64,000 nucleotides of DNA, taken from Diospyros lotus. Taxonomy: Eukaryota > Streptophyta > Magnoliopsida > Ericales > Ebenaceae. Of the stretch, positions 46,828 to 57,156 are shown one piece after another. The position numbers and the translations under genes are program-made. The notes beneath the pieces were generated by a model. The model made no database searches. It had not been told where the DNA came from and was given only the letters and a program-made list of their open reading frames with translations. Positions within the stretch are counted from its first letter, which is position 1. The number at the start of each line of letters is the position of its first letter. The DNA lies in NCBI RefSeq assembly GCF_014633365.1, contig NC_068346.1, positions 34,225,191-34,289,190 on the forward strand, in the 5' to 3' direction.

Positions 46828-49520
46828 GAGTATAATTTACCTTAAAATTCACAATATGCTACATGTAAAACATCAACATAAAAGTTTACACTTTTATAAA
46901 TATTGGTATTATGTTAATTATTGGGCAAAGCTAACCATTCAAAGCATATTAAGTTTTTTTTTAAACTAGGCGTTATTCTGCTCAACGTGCGAGTTTTCTT
47001 ATAAATAAATAATAGTGATATTTGGGGTATATTTTTTATAAATATTGTTAGTATTAATTTTTAATTTTATTTGAAATAAATTTTTGCTTGGAATATATTA
47101 TAAATTTTGTTAGCTTTGTAGATTAGTGTGAAATATTTTCTGTTGTTTTATTCTTGTTATTTGATATTTTTTTAAATTTCAATATCGTAGTTGGATGATC
47201 TGTTGGGCATTTTTTTTTTTTTGTAAAATTTGAATTGGGTTTATGAAAGTAAATAGTATACTTTCAATTAAAAAGAGGGTTTAATAGACATAAAATGAAT
47301 CTAGTACAATTATAGTTATATGTGTTTTTTTTATTTACAATTAATTTTTAATATAGTACCATTGTTGTTTTAGTTATGCACTATTCAATATTTTCATAGT
47401 AAGTGGATATATATAATTAAGGTGTGACTATTGACACACATTTTGTTGATAAAAGTTGAAGTTTAAAGGTTTATTATGTTTAGATTGTGAGAAATTGAAA
47501 ATATCATAAACTATATTTGAATAGTAATAAATTAAAAATATCATAAATAATAAGAAATACCATATATTTTTGTTACTCACTAGGAGGCACTTGGGCATGT
47601 AGCAAAAATAGAGATAAAATACAAAGCCTAACACTCTAGGTAATTTACTAACTAAATTGAAAATTTTGGTTTTAGGTAGGAATTCTAAAAGAAATGTGGA
47701 TTATATTAATATATAACATGCGAGTGTAATCGTCACATGTTTATATATTTGAACCCATACAAATAATACAATTGATATAATGTCTGGTCTATTTGCAAAC
47801 CGTCACCGCTAAAGCATCACTACTGCCATTATATCCAACATCCCAACCATATATAAGTTTTTAAAAGTTTAAGTAATAATAGACTAACAAAAGTGTTAGA
47901 TAATAGTTTGTAATGGAATAGTATATAGTTCAATATATTTATTAAAAATACTTAATAAAATTTGCAATTAAACTAAATTTGTAGTCACATGTTATTAAAT
48001 TACAAAATATTTATCATATAAAAGGTATAATATTCTATCTTATATGATATTTAATCCGAATAGATTAATTTTCTCTTTTCGTATTTATTTTGTTATTCAT
48101 CTTCGTCTTTATCATCTTGGTCCAGGTCTACTTTATCATTCATTTTTGGTTTTGAAATTTTCAAGTGATGTTGGAAATCTTGTAATTTTTTTTAATTAAA
48201 AATTTTGTAAATAACTTTTTTTAGTAAGAAAATAGAGTTTAATAAATAAATAAAATAATTACCTCAAACTCTTCAAATTCCTAAAAGTACAAATCATTTA
48301 TTTTTTTTGACCTGCAACCAATGATTTGTGATGTATATTTTTAAAATAAAGGAATCCTATCATAAGTTTTTTTTTTTTTTTTTATAAAATCTCGAGAAAA
48401 GCATATTGATATATTTTTTGCTCGTTGAAAATTATAGTTTGATTTTAGTTTTTCATCTAATTTGTAAATTTTGAAGATGGTATAGTTTTTCAATTCTTCC
48501 TTTAAATTATAATGAATTACCTTTATTTTGAATGCAAATATTTTTCTTGATATTTTGAAAATAAATAATAATTATTAATTTTTATATTTAAAGTGAATTT
48601 TAATTTATTAAAGTTTTGTAAATTTAAATAATTTAATGAAAGTTAGGAGAAACTTGTGGAAATGGAACAAAGGGTTGTCGAGTTGCAAGGGGCATTCGAA
48701 TATATATATATATATATCTATATGCATTATATAATTTAAAAAGATATCATATATGAAGGCATTATTGTATTGTATAGGTGGGACGTGCACATTTCCGTGC
48801 GTCTTCTCGCTTGGCATGAACTATTTTTTTTTTTTTTTATTCACGTGCTATCACAAATGTCCTGTGTTATTTAGTCTCATAATTCTAGTAAGAAATATAA
48901 ATTAGGGAACCCAATAGTCAGTTTTTATCCCTATCATCTCTCTGTTGATGTGAGGGCGGTCTGAAATTTTTTCAATTTTCAGGATAATTCGATAATTCCT
49001 GATTGCTGAGTTTTTTCCCTTAACCAAAACTCGAACACGAAACTTAAGGACTCAAAAAATAACACCTCAGCGATTTTTTTTTTTTTTTCCAATTGATCTA
49101 TGCCCTCAGGGCAACATGAACTATTTTTATACCATATGAGATGATGTACTTATGAATCAGAAGTGGTTGAGAAATTTGCCTTGGGGTTGTTCAATGGTCA
49201 GGGAGTGGTAGATGGTCTGGGTTATCAGGTTCGAATCTATTTTCTGTGTAGTCACTATGGATCAAACTTAGATTTACCTCTCTTACCGAATGATCAAGTG
49301 AATGATGGGAAGGGAGGGACAAGAAATGGTTGAGAAATAATAATATATAAGATAATAGCTATTATAAAAAAGTGATAATAATATATATATATATTATTAG
49401 GAAATGGAAGAAAAATCTGGAAGCTTGGATTGAGTGGAAAAGGCAAAGAACAAAAAGGGTTATTAAATTATTAAGGGACAAGTTGATAGATTGGATTGAG
49501 TGGAAGATTGTATTGGATGT
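46828..49520. other. AT-rich intergenic DNA
   Basis: Very AT-rich, with poly-T runs (47211-47222, 48369-48383, 48825-48839, 49075-49088) and TA microsatellites (about 48700-48717). No coding sequence supported by composition or similarity is seen. Confidence 0.6.
49179..49330 (+). repeat. Possible tRNA-derived SINE
   Basis: A pol III B-box-like ggttcgaatct lies at 49229-49239, preceded at about 35 bp by a weaker A-box-like segment (tggtcagggagtgg). No clear tail or target duplication is resolved. Confidence 0.3.
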
Positions 49521-49527
49521 GGCATCG

Positions 49528-49730
49528 GCAGAGGTTATTTTGTGACAGGGATAGATTCATAGGCCATTGACAAAAAAGGTAACGGTGGAATTTGGAGACA
49601 ACACCAAATAGGTGGAGATGGTATCCGCAGAGGTTATTTTGTGAAAGGGACAGATTGATAAGCCATTGATAAGGAAGGAAAAGGCATGGACAGACAAATG
49701 GTGGGATTTGGAGAGAACATCAAATACATC
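49528..49730. repeat. About 100-bp direct duplication, two diverged copies
   Basis: gcagaggttattttgtgaca at 49529 recurs as gcagaggttattttgtgaaa at 49628. Both copies run on through a ccattga segment to a ggagacaacaccaaata or ggagagaacatcaaata end. Confidence 0.75.
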
Positions 49731-49935
49731 AATTTGAGTGCAATTTTGTTCACCCCCTTTAACGGGGTGAACATAATTCCAATATTTAAGATTAAAACTA
49801 AGAAAGAGGGGGACATTGATTTATTATTTGATTGTCCCCCTATGTTAATTTTAACCCTCAAAATACTGGAATTATGTTTCAATGCGTTAAAGATATGAAC
49901 AAAATTACACTCCATAAATTTGGTGTCCAAAAATT
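49718..49935. mobile_element. Foldback (MITE-like) element forming a long hairpin
   Basis: The left arm gagtgcaattttgttca pairs with tgaacaaaattacactc at the right. Further in, cataattccaatattt pairs with aaatactggaattatg, and agggggacattgat pairs with gattgtccccct across a short AT loop near 49815-49835. Nearly the whole of about 190 bp folds back on itself. The target duplication is unclear. It could be a MITE; a small-RNA-producing hairpin is a possible consequence, not shown. Confidence 0.7.
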
Positions 49936-50459
49936 GGGTGTAAAACATGTTGGATACTAAATTGGCATTAGATTTGATGTAAAACGTTGGAAATGTTCTA
50001 AGCTTCTAATTTGACATTAAAATATTAATATATATATATATATAACATAAAAAATTGATATAAGAGGAGATAGAGGGGAGCAAGTTGCCAATTTCATGTA
50101 TAATATATATAATATTATATATTGATGAAAGGGAGATTAGAAATTTGGGAAAATAGATTTGAGAGGATAACGCTGTTGACATATATGTTATGATATTAAT
50201 AGATGTATATTTATTTATGGGTTTTTTTAGAAATGGGAAGATTTGAGAAGCTGGGAGAAGGGGCGGACAAGGGGGGTCTTCATACTCTTACCTTTAATTT
50301 GACTCTCATCCCCTTGCTTGCTGATTAATCTGGGAATATATACATAAACATATAAATATATATCATTATTTCCCTAGGGTATAATAATAATATATACATA
50401 ATTTTAAGAAGAAGCCAAGGAAGAAAATCAGAAAGAGGTGGAAAGCTTCCAGCACATGG

Positions 50460-50571
50460 GCTGGGCTGGGCTGGGCTGGGCGTACAGGAGGGAGGGAGGG
50501 AGGGAGGAAAGATTGAGTTGGAGCAGTCTTGGCCGTTCCCTCGTTCCTTCTTCTTCCTTGCGCTCGCTCGG
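50460..50571 (+). other. Candidate first (untranslated) exon of a plus-strand gene
   Basis: After GC-rich repeats (ggctg)n at 50459-50479 and (ggga)n at 50489-50507, a pyrimidine-rich leader (about 50530-50570) ends in a strong donor, CGCTCGG|GTGAGT at about 50571/50572. The intron-like T-rich DNA that follows is soon interrupted by the LTR at 50866. No start codon with a long frame follows. This is inference from promoter-like composition and the splice motif. Confidence 0.3.
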
Positions 50572-50865
50572 GTGAGTTTTCTTGCTACGAGTTTCTGTTT
50601 TTGCTCCTTCCTTTTGGTTGCAAGTTGATTAGCCTTTGGTGAATTAGCCTTTGGTGGGATTAGTTTCCAACTTTAGTGACTATCTGTGTAAGCTGTAAGA
50701 TACCCCACGGCCAGCTTTCCAGCCTCCATAGCTTTATTTTTCAGCAAGCATTAAAGGACAAATTTGTCTACGCTTTCTTTCCTAAGTTGCAGGTTCCTAT
50801 CCTTTCTTCTTAAATTTGTAAGTTTTTATTTTCCTTTTCTTTTTATTTAGCAAGTTCTTTTCGCC

Positions 50866-51398
50866 TTGTGAGTGAACCGTTCTAGTCCAAATCAAACCTG
50901 GCCCAGTTCAGAAGGTCCAAGGATAGCTTGGCCTACGGCTCAATCTCAACCCGATTTTGGCTCTATGCCAATCTACAGCAACCATCATTACCACTGTATG
51001 CTGGATACTTCCATGCTTGCTCCGAATCTCATCCTCATTAATGACAAATCTCATTCTCATTAATAGTAGATCTCATCCACATTTAATCAAGATCCCGTCG
51101 GCACCATGCCATCGTTAGGGAACCCCATTGATGCCAGATATCCAGTCCCATTACCCTGCAACGCTCAATGCAAGCATGCATGTAGAATTACCTCTCATCC
51201 TTCTATATAAACCAGCTCTATTAAGAGTCAATGTATGTTATTTTCTAGCCTATCGATACTCAACCACTTTAATTTATTACTTACTTGAGCGTTGGAGTGC
51301 TTGCAAGTGTCAGTCACCCCTTGCTGTGCCGATCACTGGGGTCCATTCCCTGCTGTTACAAGCTCCCGTCTGACCATCCCTTTGGATAGGAAGAAACA
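50866..51398 (+). repeat. 5' LTR of a degenerate Tat/Ogre-like Gypsy element
   Basis: Begins near tgagtgaaccg and ends ggaagaaaca, followed by tctaacgcccatcgtgggtc, the typical LTR/internal junction of such elements. It is homologous to the LTR at 44336-44908 in the same orientation. The left edge is approximate. Confidence 0.65.
51203..51211 (+). promoter_or_regulatory. TATA box of the LTR promoter
   Basis: ctatataaa within the LTR, at the same relative position as catataaac in the homologous LTR at about 44722. It would drive element transcription toward gag. Confidence 0.5.
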
Positions 51399-51402
51399 TC
51401 TA

Positions 51403-53590
51403 ACGCCCATCGTGGGTCCCGATAAAACTTACTTGCCCCATAATCTCACCAAAGTCTTTCAAACCAACCTTACCACCTTCCTATGGTGCGAACTAGAAGC
51501 ATCCTGAACCAAGAACCAAACGCCGACAACCACCATGGAGGTCTCATTTAGACTATCTGACAGCTTCAAAACCAAGTTGTTAAGTTAACTAAAAATCAGC
51601 AGCGTGGCCAACGCAATGAACGGGTTGACAACGATGCAAAGGGTAACCGCTACCAACACCACCAGGCCATCCATGCCCTTGTTCCCCCACCTTCTACATC
51701 CCTGTATTCTTTGGGCCACCCCTTCTCGGAGTTCATCATGGTTGTACCTTTGCTGAAAAGTTTCCGCCTCTCTAATGCCTTGGAGCCATATGATGGCATT
51801 ACCGATCCTCAACAACACCTCACCATGTTCAATGTCGCGATACTACTTAACAGAGGCACAAACCCAATCATGTGCCAAGCCTTTCCCATCACATTAAAGA
51901 AGTCAATCGTGTTTTGGTTCACCTCTCTAGAGCCAAATTCTATCCATTACTTCTTTGAACTAGCCATCCGTTTCCTTAGTAATTTTTCTACCAATCAAGC
52001 CCACCACAAGACGTCAGCCAGCCTCATCAACTTGAAACAAGGAAAGCACGAGCCACTCTGAGCGTTCTTGAATAGATTCAATGAAACGGCCATTCAAATC
52101 AGGGATCTCGCCCTAGTGGTTTCCCTACATGCTATTATGGCTAGCTAAAATTAGGGTCCTTCGCTAACTCGCTAGCTCGGAAGCCCCTCGCCAATTTGGA
52201 CGATCTCAGGAAGCGAGTTGCGAGTTACATAAACATGGAGGAGGTGTTAGCCACCCGGCACAATGATACCCGGCCACAAGCTTAGTCCCAGCCGATCCAC
52301 CAATCGGGGCCTTCTACCGAGCATCAACGCCATCCTGAGAGAGACTTTGGCCGAAGATAGGAAAATAGAGACCGCAACAAGGGACGAATGGAGCTAGCTC
52401 AGATCCCTAAGCTATCTCAGTTACACTATGATACCTATACTCCCTTCACAACCAGGTGAGATCGAATTTTCCTAGAGGTTTACAACTCAAAGGTTATCCT
52501 TTTCCCAAACAATATGGAGCAACAACCTCATGTGACAAAATTGATACCAGCAAACGGTGTGATTATCACGCATGTTTAGACACACAATTGAAAAATGTGT
52601 CCCCTTGAAAGACTAGATCGAGCGCTTGGTCAGGGAGGGTCATCTTTGCCAATACACTTATAAGGAAAACCGAAGACGGTCCCTGCGGGCTAATCCAGAT
52701 AGGCGAAGGAGCCATAGCCCCCAGAGGTGGCTGCGAGTGGATGAAAGGAAGAACACTGGACCACCCCGACTGAGCAGATAACGGGGGGCATTAACACAAT
52801 TTCTGGAGGTTTCGTAGGCGAGGGAAATTCAAGCTTAGCAAGAAAGTGACACCTCCGAGCAGCGATGTCCGTAAGTAACATCGACAAGAAGTTAAAAAGA
52901 AAAGCCCAACATCTAGTGATCTCCTTCATCGACAAGGACCTTGAGGGGATTAATCAGAATCTTGACGACCCCATGGTAATCTTGGTAGTCACCACCAATT
53001 TTTTGGTGAAAAAGGTCCTCATTGACCAAGGGAGTTCGACTGCCTTATTGTACCTATCGACTTTGAAAATGATGGGAATCCCATAGGAGGGGTTAAAGCC
53101 ATTCCACGAGAATTTGGTTGGTTTTTCAAGAGAACATGTATGAGTCAAATGGTGCATCAATCTGCTAACTACATTTAGGCCGTGATTCCATAAGGAGCAA
53201 AGGCCATGATTCCAGTAGAAGTCAGAGAGCCTAGCCCCTGAAGACAACATTCCCAAGAGGATGCCAACCAAGAAGAACGAAGAACGGACCTCGACCTACT
53301 ACCTGAGGATCGGGAAAGGGCACACATTTAGAAACAAATAGCCAAACAGAGAGCAGCTCAGAAGTACAATGCAAGGGTCACACCCCAAAGTTTCAAGAAA
53401 GAGACTTGGTCCTAAGGAAGCTCGAACTAGTGCATCATCATCCCGGGAAAGGAAAGCTGAACACCAACTGGGTAGGCCTCCTACCGTGTCACCCACAACC
53501 TCGACAATGGGGCCTATCACTTGGCTGAGCTCATAAGCCAACCTCTGTCGAGGTCATGGAATGCAGCCAACCTGCGAAAATATTATAGCT
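51403..53590 (+). pseudogene. Tat/Ogre-like gag-pol remnant with a large internal deletion
   Basis: Gag: PFSEFIMVVPLLKSFRLSNA, then EPYDGITDPQQHL and MCQAFPITLKKSIVFWFTSL (51711-52060), the Retrotrans_gag pattern. The frame ends at 52060 and continues across stops (FLNRFNETAIQIRDLAL near 52064-52115). Protease: HLVISFIDKDLEGIN to VLIDQGSSTALLYL (about 52906-53065), with a D-x-G-S-S active site. From about 53330 the sequence jumps to the C-terminal tail of the integrase region (FQERDLVLRKLELVHHHPGK at 53388 on, then SWNAANLRKYY near 53560). Most of protease-RT-RNase H-integrase is therefore missing. Many stops and frame changes. Confidence 0.75.
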
Positions 53591-53599
53591 AAGTGATTG

Positions 53600-54105
53600 C
53601 TTAGAGTATTTTTGTCATATCACTCAATTGATTAATTTTGTTCAGTTAATTAATCAATTCCATTTATTCGTTATTCATTATGTTCTCACACGGGCCCAAG
53701 CCTAAATTTCTTCTTGTGTTCTTCCAGCATTTGGTATCAGGCCTTCTCCTATGTGTTATATGATTACCCGTCATTAATAAAATTAGAAGTCATTCAGTCG
53801 GATCATCCTCCATCTCGAAGAGTTACATTTTATCTTGGAAGTTATTCATCTTGAGGACTATCTTTTATCTTAAGAGTTATTCAACTCGAATTATCTTTCA
53901 TCACGGGAAACAGCACGACTGCTCCTAGCCTATCCCAATCTCTCTCCCTTTTAAGTCGTGCTCTAGGTATCAGACCGATGCGGTCAGTTTGCCCCCAAGC
54001 GCCTAGGTCTATCCCGGCAGTGGACCTCAGGTCCATTTCGACATCTTTCTTAAGCCGTGCTCTGGGTATCAAACCAATGTGATCAGTCCGCCCCAAGTGC
54101 CCGAG
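53600..54105. other. Non-coding stretch after the Tat/Ogre-like remnant
   Basis: Probably the post-pol region of the same element. It contains short imperfect repeats on atcttgaag.gttat (53820-53880) and a roughly 100-bp internal duplication (ctaggtatcagaccgatgcg at about 53963; ctgggtatcaaaccaatgtg at about 54062). No gene is seen. Confidence 0.5.
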
Positions 54106-54110
54106 CCTAC

Positions 54111-57100
54111 TGTCACGACCCAAAATCTGGTATGTCATGACCGGCACTAATCCCTAGGCCCAGCGGCCCCAAAATGGACTAATAAGCCTCTTCTCTAGCT
54201 CGATTTGAATAAAACAATATTACTGACAAGATATAGAATATGAATAAAATACCAATTCACCTTCTAACATAATATTTCAATATTTTATATATAGCAGCTA
54301 TACAAAATAAGAATATCTATCACACTACTGTCAATAATACATACCCGATCCCGTATCTCGGGCCCTTGGCACAATTATGTGCCAACAAAAATAAAGATAA
54401 AACATCAGACTCTACAACACGTGTATGTCTCCACAGAACATCCTATAATACATCCGGAATCAAAATAGGGTATGATATCATACCAGAAGATTTGCTGGAC
54501 CAATAATTAAAAGGAGAATTCCCTGAAAATATTTTTAATAAAATGAGGTGAGTCTTATGGACTCGCGAGTATAAGGTATGTCATACCCACTAAGGGAGTA
54601 TACAATAAAAATGCTAAGATGATCATTATGAGTACAATAACATAATAACAGTGTAAACAGTGGAAATATGATCCATAAGTTTAAATAATTTGAAGTTTCA
54701 AAGGAAAACATAGTGTAGGAAAAATAGGTGCCTAAAGACAACCCCCATAAGTTGTTCTCTAACCACCTAAGTCCCCTATACTTTTGTATGAGATGCATGC
54801 ATTGATTCTGAGGACACACTAGTAGAAATTGGCCTAACGCCTATATACACATGCACACAAGTATATATATCGGCACATACATCATCATCACACAATATCA
54901 TCATAAAGGCCCACGTGATAGCAGTGCCGAAACATACTATCCGTGTCTCTCATGGCCTTGGCATGCCAAGCCTCACAGTACCATGATCTTTTCCTGCTGT
55001 GAGTCACCAAGGAATCTACTAGATAGTTCTCTAATAATAATGCAAATGATACCCTAATTTATGTACAAGTCATAATCATTTATCATTTCATGTGGTGCCT
55101 AAAATACACCATATCATTCAATATTTCACATTTTCAAAACAAGAAATCAGTTAGGGTATCTTTTTGTTTATGTCTCTCCTAGTAGGATGAAAATATTTCA
55201 TGCAATTTAGGAACATTTAAAAGAGAATATTTTATATGATTCGCATATAGAAATCATTCACAAGTTATGCATAGAACAATTTATATACGTGCATAAAAAT
55301 ATGATAAACATAACATATCCTGTCTACTCGCTTGGGAAACGATGACTCAAGTCTGAGTCTGGGAAGAAGATCGAACAAAATCCCGAGAATCTGATCCTAC
55401 AATAAATAGAATGGGGTGATCACATTTAGGTAATAAGAATAACAATGAAATGGAATTACCAAAAACCCTAACCATTACCTAACACCCTGAATTGATTATT
55501 TTATACCTTGGCCCGCGCAATATTCAAATCTGGCGTCATGAAATTCGTCGAGCTAAGCCATCGACTACGTCATCATGCCTCGCCTTGCATGCTACGCGTA
55601 AGTGTATAGTGGAATTACACACCCACTTATAGGCTGCAATATCATAATATATATATATATATATATTTACCCATAAACTAGTTTTCTTTTAATATAGATA
55701 ATAATATATTTTTTATCTAAATTCCTCCTTTATCAAAAATACATACATATATATATATATTTATAACTAAATTGATAAATTTTCTTAAAAACTTAATAAT
55801 TAATTAATAATTTAATAAATGGTTTAAAAGGAATAAATTGCAATATTCTAGCCTCAAAATAAAAGGAATCCATCAGAAATCAGGATTCGAAATAAACCCA
55901 CGTCATCATCATAGGCTAGCCTAGAACGCACTCGGGGTCAGTCTTACTCGGTCTCGAGTCATCTAATAGGGCTTCGTCCTTAAGACTCCGATCAACAAAA
56001 TGACTCGCCAATCATATCGCCAATTCTAAGAGACCTAAAGAGAATTCAAATTAGACCAACCTCGATATCCTGAGTAAGACCAACCTAACCAAGTCATCCT
56101 AGGTCCATGGACAAGCGACAAGGGAACAAGCCGAGTGGGCTAGCCCAAGGGCTGCCACAACTGGGTCAGTCATGCCCAACACATTGGGCCATCCTAAAAC
56201 CCAATCGGGCCCCGCCATCCTAGGCTAAAACCTAACCCGACATGCGCAACCCCAAAAGCCCTCATTTCCTTTTTCCTTATATTTTATTTATTTTTATTTT
56301 TATTTTTATTTTATTTTCTTTTTCATTTCTTTTCTTTTTTCCTTGCCATCAAACTGCCGCCGCCGGCCAGCCAAAAACGGCCGACCAATATACCAATACG
56401 AAGCCCTCGCCACGAATAACAACATATATTAAAATGAAACCCATCGGACGGTCAGATCTTAATAGATCTGAAAATTAATTTTCGGCCAAAAATAGGGGCA
56501 AATCTGGCCGTTGCCGTTGGCCAGCCGCCGGCCATTTTTTCGATGATCAAAAACTACCCCAAGGTGCGCAACATTAAGGAGAGCAACATACCAAAAAATG
56601 AGAAAGATCGGATGGCTAGATCTTCGTAGATCTAGAGTCAAAGTCTCGGCTAAAATGGGACAAAATACTGCCAACGTCGTCGGCGATCCAAGACCGCCAC
56701 CCAACCCTCTTAAGAAAACTGACCATCATATCCAAGAATCACAAAAATTCAACGGTTGGATCTTCGTAGATCTAACCTCAAACATTCGGCCAACAAGCTC
56801 CATCGCGCCTCAACCCACATTCCACGAAAACAACAAGAAAAACAGAAAAGATGAAGCCAAAGCACTTACCTCCTTGTAGATCGGGGGCACTTTAACAGTG
56901 AAAACGAAGTCAGATTGAAGATCAAACAGCCGGATCGCTTGGAATCGAAGAAAATCCGAGAGGGAGCAAGAGAGAATAAAAGAGAGAGAGAGAGAGATTT
57001 TTCTGATTTGGGGGGGGGCTGCCGAGCGCCTCCCCATTTTCTTTTTATATTTTCATTTTTTTAATTAATTATTATATATATAATTTAATTAATTAATTTA

Positions 57101-57122
57101 GTTTTTTTTTTGGATCTTTACA
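54111..57122 (-). repeat. 3' LTR of the Tekay/Del-like element (3,012 bp)
   Basis: On the minus strand it starts TGTAAAGATCC and ends GGGTCGTGACA. The left half matches the right LTR from 62291. It includes a TA microsatellite (about 55649-55667), a repeated segment ggatcttcgtagatct (about 56618 and 56758) and, near its 5' end in element orientation, a GA/CT stretch (56980-56996). Unusually long for an LTR, but such lengths are known in this lineage. Confidence 0.93.
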
Positions 57123-57140
57123 TTCTCCCCCCCTTATAAA
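57123..57140 (-). other. Polypurine tract of the Tekay/Del-like element
   Basis: On the minus strand TTATAAGGGGGGGAGAA directly precedes the LTR start TGTAAAG. Confidence 0.85.
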
Positions 57141-57156
57141 AATTTGTCCTCAAATT

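Noticed and set aside
54535..55057. ORFs conserved in both Tekay LTRs (54535-54819 and 62715-62999; 54851-55057 and 63031-63237)
   Set aside because: They are duplicated because LTRs are duplicated. The copies differ by substitutions with no sign of codon constraint and match no protein.
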